From the NCBI GenBank assembly GCA_011390515.1, contig JAABSJ010000005.1, forward strand, positions 1 to 64,000: a DNA stretch of 64,000 bases. Reading direction: 5' to 3'. The DNA is from Oscillatoria sp. (GTDB lineage: Bacteria; Cyanobacteriota; Cyanobacteriia; Cyanobacteriales; Laspinemataceae). The position numbers and the translations under genes were made by a program. How positions within the stretch are numbered: the stretch's first letter is position 1; every line of letters begins with the position of its first letter. The notes beneath the pieces were generated by a model, which was not told the DNA's origin, ran no database searches, and was given only the letters and a program-made list of their open reading frames with translations. Positions 29,200 through 38,510 of this stretch are shown in pieces.

Positions 29200-31809
29200 C
29201 TAGGCGGAAATCCGCACCCGCAGCAGTACCGTGGTGGAGAGGGAATGGACCCCTCGCCAGGTAAACAGCCATCGCCGAATGACCTCAATCAGCCCTGGAG
29301 CAACCACAGAAGACTGCTCATCATCTAGAATCACCTGTTTCACTTGTCCGTTAGTAATCCGCAACTCCCAAACCAGTTCCCCACTCACCCGACGACGAGG
29401 AAGCCGCAGCCCTTGTAGATGTTGGGTCAGTTGGGCGATCGCCTCCGCCTCTAATCCCGTCACACTCACAATCTCTAACCGCTGTGGCGGCATTGCAGGT
29501 TTTGGCGCTTGAAAGCTGACTTTACGAGATGCTAAAGGGGACTCCAATTGAGGACGGACCTCAAATTTGGGGGCCGATGAAGATTCATTTTCGGCCTCAT
29601 CCGCACTCTCAAGGGAGAAGAATTCCAGATCGTCATCATCCTCAAAATCCGCATAAAAATCAGCATCCCCACTATCCGAGGATTCTTCCGGCATCTGGGA
29701 TGGCATCTTTTCTACAGACCGTTGTAGCATCCAGGGGGGAAGCTGCGGTGCGTACATCCGGCGTGGCTCCTCTTGATCTTCAGCAGATTGGTCATCTGCT
29801 CGCTCATTGGCTAAATTGACATCTAAGGACGGACGGGATGCCTTCCGGCGTCCAGGAGACATCGCACGGGCGAACTGCGGGGGGGATGGCGCATAACGGG
29901 CACCCATCGCCCCAAAAACGCCCTCAGCGTTAACGTCTTCTGGCATTTCCACGGGTACTTGCACCGAAACCAACCCCTCGGGATGCTCCACGCGCACCTC
30001 CTCGCTCACGGCAACAAAGGCTGTATATTGACAGAGCAATTGATAGGCGATCGCCGTCTTAGTGACTGCTTCAACGCCAGACTTCCTTTCCCCACTCACC
30101 ATCTGATTCATCAACGCCTTAATCCGGGCTCGTCCCCACAATTGAGCCACTGCCGGATTTCCCCCGGGCTGAAAATCTACCTCAAAGCGTTGCTGATAGG
30201 GGACTCCTCCTGCTGCGATTCCCGAAACCTGCAAGGTGCCCGAAACCGCATCGACTTTGCGTCCAAATAACACCAGGGGTTGTTCGGCAAATAAATCTGG
30301 TGCGATCGCCGGATAAATCACCGGAGACTCGCCTTCACCTTCCCAAGTCACCTGAATATTTGCCAACACCGGATTATTAATTTGTCGGAAGAAGCGTTCC
30401 ACCGTTTCATCCGGCGCTTCATCATGACGAATCACCCGACAAATTCCTCGTCCGAGTTCAGCAATCCGATTGAGTAAAAACCGATTCACCGAACTCCCGG
30501 CACCAAAACTATAGAGACGGTTTCCCGGTTTGAGATGGCGCTGCACCTCGGCTAGAATTTGATTTTCATTGCCAATATATCCATCAGTTAACAGCACAAT
30601 ACTCCGCAACCGTCCCGGATCCGTCACCGGGAAATTTAACACCGTTTGAATGCCCGATAACATTTCGGTGCCCCCGCCTGCCGTTAACTGATTAATATAG
30701 GAAATTGCCCGGGCTTGATTTTGGGGGGTATTTGGAAGCGGAACCGGAGAGAGTTGCTGGGTTGTATTGGCAAAATTGATAATACTAAAGGTATCATTCG
30801 GGTTCAAACCCAGAATAAACCGATGCATTAGGGCTTGACATTGGCGCAAGGGATGACCCATTTGAGACCCAGACGTATCTATCAAAAAGACAACATCTTT
30901 CGGGACAATTTTTTCTGGGGTATATTCTATTGCCGGGATGAGATACAGGGCAAAATGTCCCCCTTGGTCATGCTGTTGAGATAATACGGTCGATTGAGTG
31001 GTTTCTGACGCCACTTGATAGCGGAGGATAAAGTCTTTATTGGGAATCGTATCACTGCCGACTAAACCCACGCGCACTCGTTGTCCATACTGGGCAATAT
31101 GCAGTTGATGAGAGGGCGATCGCACCCATTGAATGTTCACTCCCGCATCAATTTCCACCGTCATATTGATATCATGACCGGACCGAGTTCCCGTCGGTAA
31201 AATAGGCGCATTTAACCGAGAGGCATCGGGAACTAAATTTGTATCTTGATTCTGAGACATCGGTCCGGGTGCAGACCCTGAACCCACCGCATTTTCCCCA
31301 ATGGGAGTACCGGGGATATAGCGCGGACCGACCACCATTGGAAAGACAAACTCATAATTTCCCCCCTCAAATTGCAGACTCGCCGAATAGCGAATAATCA
31401 CATCAATTTGCTCACCGGGTTGGATGTTAGCCAGGGATTGAGTGAAGATATTATCTCGTTCTTGTTCTAGGAGTCCAGCAGTGCGGCCCTGTTGTTTTGC
31501 TTGCTGGTAAATTCGTTGCGCTTCTTCTCGTTGTTTGATGTGACCTTTTATCGTGCGATCGCCAATTTTAATTAACATCTCATCCACCGCCGCTTCGTCC
31601 GGCAATGGGAAAATATAGACCGCTTCTAAGGTGGTAGTAAAGGGATTTTCAAAGGTTTGGGTCACTTCCACCCGGGACAGATTTCCGGCAACTTGAGCGC
31701 TGACTTCCGTATGTTTGAGGGGAAAGGCAATTTGCTGGGAGTCAGGGGTTTGAACATATAAACCAGCCGGTTGGCGATCGAGCATCTGAGACATAAGATT
31801 GGCCTCCAT
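29200..31809 (-). CDS. VIT and von Willebrand factor A domain protein
   Basis: VIT-like VEVTQTFENPFTTTLEAVYIFPLPDEAAVDEM; MIDAS DVVFLIDTSGSQMGHP; start probably ATG at 31794. Confidence 0.92.
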   Translation of the reverse strand: MEANLMSQMLDRQPAGLYVQTPDSQQIAFPLKHTEVSAQVAGNLSRVEVTQTFENPFTTTLEAVYIFPLPDEAAVDEMLIKIGDRTIKGHIKQREEAQRIYQQAKQQGRTAGLLEQERDNIFTQSLANIQPGEQIDVIIRYSASLQFEGGNYEFVFPMVVGPRYIPGTPIGENAVGSGSAPGPMSQNQDTNLVPDASRLNAPILPTGTRSGHDINMTVEIDAGVNIQWVRSPSHQLHIAQYGQRVRVGLVGSDTIPNKDFILRYQVASETTQSTVLSQQHDQGGHFALYLIPAIEYTPEKIVPKDVVFLIDTSGSQMGHPLRQCQALMHRFILGLNPNDTFSIINFANTTQQLSPVPLPNTPQNQARAISYINQLTAGGGTEMLSGIQTVLNFPVTDPGRLRSIVLLTDGYIGNENQILAEVQRHLKPGNRLYSFGAGSSVNRFLLNRIAELGRGICRVIRHDEAPDETVERFFRQINNPVLANIQVTWEGEGESPVIYPAIAPDLFAEQPLVLFGRKVDAVSGTLQVSGIAAGGVPYQQRFEVDFQPGGNPAVAQLWGRARIKALMNQMVSGERKSGVEAVTKTAIAYQLLCQYTAFVAVSEEVRVEHPEGLVSVQVPVEMPEDVNAEGVFGAMGARYAPSPPQFARAMSPGRRKASRPSLDVNLANERADDQSAEDQEEPRRMYAPQLPPWMLQRSVEKMPSQMPEESSDSGDADFYADFEDDDDLEFFSLESADEAENESSSAPKFEVRPQLESPLASRKVSFQAPKPAMPPQRLEIVSVTGLEAEAIAQLTQHLQGLRLPRRRVSGELVWELRITNGQVKQVILDDEQSSVVAPGLIEVIRRWLFTWRGVHSLSTTVLLRVRISA

Positions 31810-32146
31810 TTCTGTGCTGTCTTCACTGTAAGCGGGTTCACCCGAGGAAAGTGCTCAGTTTTGTGCTCAGTTTTGTGCTCAGTTCAGTGTTCAGTCCCAG
31901 GTTCAGGGGTGGAGGGTAGGGGCTAGAGTAGTTGTCGGCTCACCGGGATGGTAAACTCAAAGGTATTAAATTTTACCAGGTTTTAGCTTGAAGGACAAAA
32001 CTTGTCAGCCAGGGTGATGCAGGAATGAGCGAAAATGTTATAATGACCCTTAAAATCAAAACAAGATTACAGAATTAAAATGCTGATTGCCTTGAAATAA
32101 CAAACATTTCAATAAAAAATTAACCAATTAATTGGAGGTTGATTCA

Positions 32147-33211
32147 ATGGTTCAAAAAATTGCCTTGTTTAATCACAAAGGCGGAGTCAGCACAACAACT
32201 ACGACCTTTAACCTCGGTTGGATGCTGGCATCAAAAGGTAAAAGAGTGATCATGGTTGATGCTGATCCACAATGTAATCTTACCGAAATGGCATTAGGGG
32301 AAAACCCCGAAGATGATGAAGCGAGAATCGAAAGAATTTATCAGACCTACTCTAATATAAAAACAGGTTTAGCACCGGCCTTTGAATCCCAGCCTAAAGC
32401 CATTGAAGCGGTAGACTGTATTCCCATCAAGGGCCAAGAGAGATTATTTTTACTACCGGGTCATGTTGGGCTTGCTGAATATGAAGCAACTCTAGGGATT
32501 GCTCAGGAACTCAGGGGGTCAATTTATTCCCTCAGAAATTTACCCGGTGCTATTACCGATTTCCTAGAGAAAACAGCGGAAAAGTTTGAGGCTGATTATA
32601 TTTTAATTGATATGGGTCCTAGCTTGGGTGCAATCAATCAAAATATCCTGATGACTAGCGATTTTTTCATTGTGCCAACTAGGGCTGATTTTTTTTCAAT
32701 CATGGCACTTGACTCTCTGGCGAAAGTCTTACCGAAATGGTACGCTTGGGCTACTAGAGCAAATTCGCTGCAACTCTTGAAAGATGCGATTTATCCATTC
32801 CCCGAGGTCAAGCTTAAGTTTTTAGGGATTATTGTTCAGAATGTGGTGAGAATTAATGGGAGAGAAACAGCAGCATTTAAAGCTTTGATACAAAAAATAG
32901 AGCAAGTTGTTAGCTCTCAATTAATTCCTATGTTAAAAGCTCATAATATGCTGTTGCCAGAGCAGGAGTATTTTAATCAAAAAATCAAGGATAACTTTTG
33001 CTTAACTAAAATATCGGATTTTCATAACTTGATTGACAAATCTCAACAGTATCAAGTGCCAGTTTATGAGTTAACCCCTCAGCAATTAGGTTCCACCAAA
33101 GTAGGGCTAGAAAATAATCAGAAAAAGCAGGAGGATTTTAGAGATACATTTTCGGATTTAGCCGATAAAATTATAGGACTAACTTCTACGGCTTATGCAG
33201 TCAGCGCTTGA
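32147..33211 (+). CDS. ParA/MinD-like ATPase with altered Walker A (KGGVSTTTT)
   Basis: MVQKIALFNHKGGVSTTTTTFNLGWMLASKGKRVIMVDADPQCNLTEM; YILIDMGPSLGAINQNIL. GGAGG RBS upstream of the ATG at 32147. Confidence 0.92.
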   Translation: MVQKIALFNHKGGVSTTTTTFNLGWMLASKGKRVIMVDADPQCNLTEMALGENPEDDEARIERIYQTYSNIKTGLAPAFESQPKAIEAVDCIPIKGQERLFLLPGHVGLAEYEATLGIAQELRGSIYSLRNLPGAITDFLEKTAEKFEADYILIDMGPSLGAINQNILMTSDFFIVPTRADFFSIMALDSLAKVLPKWYAWATRANSLQLLKDAIYPFPEVKLKFLGIIVQNVVRINGRETAAFKALIQKIEQVVSSQLIPMLKAHNMLLPEQEYFNQKIKDNFCLTKISDFHNLIDKSQQYQVPVYELTPQQLGSTKVGLENNQKKQEDFRDTFSDLADKIIGLTSTAYAVSA

Positions 33212-33944
33212 CCAATTTCGGATTAGCATCAGTCGGGTGAGAGACTTGATTGCTCTTCATAACTCGCTCAATGCTCAATCGACGACTGCTTTAGATTTAT
33301 CGGATATGTTGAGATCGGCACTGGTGCTAGGGGTGAGTGCCTTGGATTACTATATTCATGAAGTTGTAACTTTAGGAATGCTGGAGATTCAACGAGGTCA
33401 ACGTTTGGAACCTGCCCCTTCCCGAAACAGTGCTCAATCCTCATTTTCTCGCTTTCAAGTTTCATTAGGAGGGGCCAGACAGGACCGATTGAAAGCATTA
33501 GAGATTGCCTCATGGCTAGAAAATGAGATTGCCCAAACACAAGGACCCGCATTTTTACAACAGTCCTATACTGTGTCAGCGTTGTTGCCTGCGATCGCCA
33601 CAAGTATTCAAAACCAATTGAATAATACAGATTGGCTAGAAGATGAAATTCGCGAACGCCTAGGATATCAGAGTTTTCAACACCCGGACAAAATAGCCGA
33701 TGCCATTCGATTAATTTCTGATAAAAAGCTGTGGGAGGAAGTGGCGAATCAAATGGGTAAACAGCAGCAGGATATTAAACAACAACTCAAGGCAATAGTC
33801 GATCGCCGGAACCAAATCGCCCATGAAGCTGACATTGATCCAACTTATGGGATTGGCAGTCGCCGAAATATTGATCCAGTCTTAGTCGCCGAAGCAGTTG
33901 ATTTTATTGAGGAGATTATCGAAACGATTCATCAAATCCTGTAA
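33195..33944 (+). CDS. HEPN-domain protein (predicted ribonuclease), RiboL-PSP/MAE_28990-MAE_18760-like
   Basis: All-alpha protein; ALVLGVSALDYYIHEVV and C-terminal RRNQIAHEADID (R-X4-H HEPN motif at about 33807..33824); overlaps the ParA-like gene by 17 nt. Confidence 0.82.
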   Translation: MQSALDQFRISISRVRDLIALHNSLNAQSTTALDLSDMLRSALVLGVSALDYYIHEVVTLGMLEIQRGQRLEPAPSRNSAQSSFSRFQVSLGGARQDRLKALEIASWLENEIAQTQGPAFLQQSYTVSALLPAIATSIQNQLNNTDWLEDEIRERLGYQSFQHPDKIADAIRLISDKKLWEEVANQMGKQQQDIKQQLKAIVDRRNQIAHEADIDPTYGIGSRRNIDPVLVAEAVDFIEEIIETIHQIL

Positions 33945-34014
33945 AAAAATAATATATCTCAAGCCACTCCCAATCCATTACAATCAAATCAAAGCGGGAT
34001 GAGGATGAGCCACC

Positions 34015-34623
34015 ATGATCGCAACCCCCATAAAATTGGAAAACGTCACCTTGCAATTACCCTGGGACCTGCACCTTCAGGTTACTCCAGAGCAATTTGC
34101 TGCGATCGCCGCTGTCAACCCTGATTTAACCTTAGAACGCACTGCCACAGGAGAATTAGTTGTGAATCTCCCCACCGGAGGCGAAACAGGTAAGCGTAAT
34201 CTCCGCATTAGCACTCAACTTGGCAATTGGTATGAAGCTCATCCAGAACTCGGGGAAGCCTTTGATTCCTCCACCGGATTTACCCTTCCCAATGGTGCCA
34301 ACCGTTCTCCCGATGCGGCTTGGGTGAGTCGAGCACCTTGGCAAGCATTAACCCCAGCGCAACAGAAAGGGTTTGTTCCTTTATCTCCTGATTTTGTGAT
34401 TGAATTGCGGTCCGAGTCGGACAGTTTGGCAAAACTGCAAAGCAAGTTACAGGAGTATATGGACAATGGGACACAATTGGGATGGTTAATTGACCCGCAA
34501 CAGCAACAGGTGGAGATTTATCGCGCCGGACAAGGGGTGGAAATTGTGGTGAATCCGAGTCAATTATCTGGGGAGACGGTGTTACCGGGTTTTGTGTTGA
34601 ATTTGCGCCGAGTTTGGAGTTGA
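34015..34623 (+). CDS. Uma2-family (DUF820) endonuclease-like protein, paralog 1
   Basis: NGANRSPDAAWVS..PLSPDFVIELRSESDSLAKLQSKLQEYMDNGTQLGWLIDPQQQQVEIY. Confidence 0.93.
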   Translation: MIATPIKLENVTLQLPWDLHLQVTPEQFAAIAAVNPDLTLERTATGELVVNLPTGGETGKRNLRISTQLGNWYEAHPELGEAFDSSTGFTLPNGANRSPDAAWVSRAPWQALTPAQQKGFVPLSPDFVIELRSESDSLAKLQSKLQEYMDNGTQLGWLIDPQQQQVEIYRAGQGVEIVVNPSQLSGETVLPGFVLNLRRVWS

Positions 34624-34765
34624 GGGGGTTGATTTTTGGGTGGCGATCGCATTGTCAATCCAGCCCGATCTTGACCCTTTTGACTCATCCAGGGCCTGTT
34701 GAAGTTTCTGAATTAATGGCTCATGATGGGTACAATCAAATCATAGCGGTAGAGGATGATAACCC

Positions 34766-35374
34766 ATGATCGCCACCCCCATAAAATCGGAAACTGTCAC
34801 CTTGCAATTACCTCGGGACCTGAACCTTCAGGTTACTCCATCGCAATTTGCTGCGATCGCCGCTGTTAACCCTGAGTTAAAACTAGAACGGACTGCCACA
34901 GGAGAATTAATCGTGACTCCCCCCACTGGCGGCGAAACGGGATCTCGCAATATCAGAATCGCCTATTTTTTGGTCAAATGGATTGAGGAAGAAGGGGGAA
35001 ATGGCATTGCCTTTGACTCCTCCACCGGATTTACCCTCCCCAATGGTGCCAACCGTTCTCCCGATGCCGCTTGGGTGAGTCGAGAACGTTGGCAAGCATT
35101 AACCCCAGCGCAACGGAAAGGATTTGTGCCTTTATCTCCTGATTTTGTGATTGAATTGCGGTCCGAGTCGGACCGTTTGGCAAAACTGCAAAGCAAGTTA
35201 CAGGAGTATCTCGACAATGGCACAGAATTGGGGTGGTTAATTGACCCGCAACAGCAACAGGTAGAAATTTATCGGGTGGGACAAGGGGTGGAAATTGTGG
35301 TGAATCCGAGACAATTATCTGGGGAGGGGGTGTTACCGGGGTTTGTGTTGAATTTGCAACGGGTGTGGAGTTGA
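34766..35374 (+). CDS. Uma2-family (DUF820) endonuclease-like protein, paralog 2
   Basis: NGANRSPDAAWVSRERWQALTPAQRKGFVPLSPDFVIELRSESDRLAKLQSKLQEYLDNG; same length and near-identical C-terminal half to paralog 1. Confidence 0.93.
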   Translation: MIATPIKSETVTLQLPRDLNLQVTPSQFAAIAAVNPELKLERTATGELIVTPPTGGETGSRNIRIAYFLVKWIEEEGGNGIAFDSSTGFTLPNGANRSPDAAWVSRERWQALTPAQRKGFVPLSPDFVIELRSESDRLAKLQSKLQEYLDNGTELGWLIDPQQQQVEIYRVGQGVEIVVNPRQLSGEGVLPGFVLNLQRVWS

Positions 35375-35501
35375 GGGAGGGGATTTTGGGGTGGCGATCG
35401 CCGGGTTGAAGTCAGCATCTCCCGAACCTCAGCGCCAACCCGCCAACTCGTCATGACCCCTTGGGGAATTTTCAATAGGGACCCCGACTCCGGGACCCTA
35501 G

Positions 35502-36551
<1,050 letters not shown>

Positions 36552-36674
36552 GTGATTGGCTCATACAATCTCGTTTAATACGAATTCTACGGGGGTGTTT
36601 ACCTCCGTAGATTTTTATCATTAATTGTCCCTTAAAATTAACGGATTAATGTTATCCTTCGATAGGTCGGAAGT

Positions 36675-38177
36675 ATGTCAAAGTCGCTGAAGGCATCGAC
36701 GGAAGGATTGGCAGTCGCCGATCGCGCTAGAAAGCGGTTGGGTTGGACAAAAACCAGTACAGCGCGATGGTGGCAGGATGCTCATACCTCCCGCGCCACC
36801 TTACGCCGATTTTGGCATGGCGATCGCATTCAACGGGATATTTTCATCGCCCTTTGTGCTGCCGTGGGGATTAGCAACTGGGAGGCGATCGCCGAACCCT
36901 GTGAAGCAGATTTTGACCCCGCGATCCCCGAGTCTCCGCCAATCCGAGACTGGCAGGAAGCGCCAGATTTAGACTCATTTTTCGGACGCGATCGCGAATT
37001 GGCACAACTGGAACAATGGATTCCCACGGCTAAACTCATCCTGATTTCCGGCATTGGTGGCATCGGAAAAACCGCCCTCGCTCTGGCATTTGCTGACTCC
37101 ATTCAACTACAATTCCAGGGGGTAATCTGGCGATCGCTACACCATTCGCCCTCGGTTGAAGCACTCCTGGATAGTCTCCTCTCCACCTTAGAAGGAACCT
37201 CTGTCACCAATCTTGCCAAAGGCACAACCCAATTACTCCACCATCTCAAACACCGGCGCTATCTGCTGATTTTAGATGGATTAGAAGCGGTCTTACAATC
37301 GCGGGAATTAGAGACAGAATACAGTGATTTTCTCGAAATCTTAAGTCGCGATCGGCATCAAAGCTGCATTCTGATTACCACTCGCGAACAAGCTCAAATC
37401 GTCTCCCTAGAAGGCAAAAATTGCCAGGGTTTAACCCTTTCCGGATTGCGAAATACCGCTGCTTTAGACTTGTTAAAATCCCGAGGATTGACCGGGAAAG
37501 AATTAGGAATTTCGGCCTTAATTCAACTGTATCGCGGCAATCCGTTCGCCCTCAAAATCGTGACTCCGGTGATTCAAACGGTATTTGGGGGAAATGTCGC
37601 CGCCTTTTTGAATCAAAATACCCTAATTGTTGGCGATAGATTGCGAACCCTGTTGCACCAACAATTAGAACGCCTCTCGGATTTAGAACGAGAGATTCTC
37701 TACTGGTTAACCATCTGGCAAGAACCCGTGTCATTTTGCCGACTGCACACCCATTTTTTAGTGTTAGTCGATCCGGCAGCATTATTAGAAGGAATTGCCA
37801 ATTTAGAGCGGCGTTCCTTATTAGAATCCTGGTTTGGGGAGGAGTCTTCTGCCTTCACCTTGCAACCTCTGGTGATGAAAACAGTCCAAGATGAATTAGT
37901 CGAACGTGCCACAGCGGAAATGCAACGGGTGGTGCAGAGTCATGATATTAGATATTTTAAAGTCTGGCGATCGCTGATGTTCTTTAGACCCGGAACCGAT
38001 GATATTGCAGGCGATAAAATTATCAATCAACTCCGTGAGAACCTCTGGCAAATCTATGGCGCGACCCTACCACAAACCTTGCACAACGTTCTGGCGTTGT
38101 TATCGGACAAATCCCCCTTGGCAGTGGGTTATATCGGCTGTAATGCGATCGGGCTGCTGCAACCGTTAGATTTGTAA
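36675..38177 (+). CDS. NB-ARC/STAND NTPase with N-terminal HTH-like domain; appears to lack a C-terminal repeat domain
   Basis: LILISGIGGIGKTALALAFADSI (Walker A), YLLILDGLEAVL (Walker B), ILITTREQAQ; ends abruptly at ..GYIGCNAIGLLQPLDL. Confidence 0.85.
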   Translation: MSKSLKASTEGLAVADRARKRLGWTKTSTARWWQDAHTSRATLRRFWHGDRIQRDIFIALCAAVGISNWEAIAEPCEADFDPAIPESPPIRDWQEAPDLDSFFGRDRELAQLEQWIPTAKLILISGIGGIGKTALALAFADSIQLQFQGVIWRSLHHSPSVEALLDSLLSTLEGTSVTNLAKGTTQLLHHLKHRRYLLILDGLEAVLQSRELETEYSDFLEILSRDRHQSCILITTREQAQIVSLEGKNCQGLTLSGLRNTAALDLLKSRGLTGKELGISALIQLYRGNPFALKIVTPVIQTVFGGNVAAFLNQNTLIVGDRLRTLLHQQLERLSDLEREILYWLTIWQEPVSFCRLHTHFLVLVDPAALLEGIANLERRSLLESWFGEESSAFTLQPLVMKTVQDELVERATAEMQRVVQSHDIRYFKVWRSLMFFRPGTDDIAGDKIINQLRENLWQIYGATLPQTLHNVLALLSDKSPLAVGYIGCNAIGLLQPLDL

Positions 38178-38238
38178 AGGCGATTCGGATAGTATCACAT
38201 TTTTACCCTATTTTTATACTAAACTGGTTTTTAAAAGC

Positions 38239-38440
38239 TAGCCCTGTAAAGGTGTATTTGTAGGGGCGTATTGCATACGCCCTCTCATTTATGCAATACG
38301 CCCTCTCATTTATGCAATACGCCCCTACAAGAAACCCGGATGAGGCGGGATTCCATTGGCGGATAAAGAGGGCGTATGCAATACGCCCCTACAAGAAACC
38401 CGGATGAGGCGGGATTCGATTTACCACCTTGACAGGGCTA
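38239..38440. mobile_element. Family A mini-element, copy 2 (202 bp, 12-bp TSD)
   Basis: TIRs TAGCCCTGTaAAGGTG / CACCTTGACAGGGCTA; direct repeat GTTTTTAAAAGC at 38227..38238 and 38441..38452. Confidence 0.93.
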
Positions 38441-38510
38441 GTTTTTAAAAGCCCGTTTTCCCTTAGTCCGCGCCGAGAGTGTAGGGTTCTTCTAAAAACC
38501 CGATTCCATA

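Noticed and set aside
32132-32146. Upstream TTG start of the ParA-like ORF in the supplied track
   Set aside because: The GGAGG ribosome-binding site lies correctly for the ATG at 32147, and conserved MVQKIALFNHKGG starts there.
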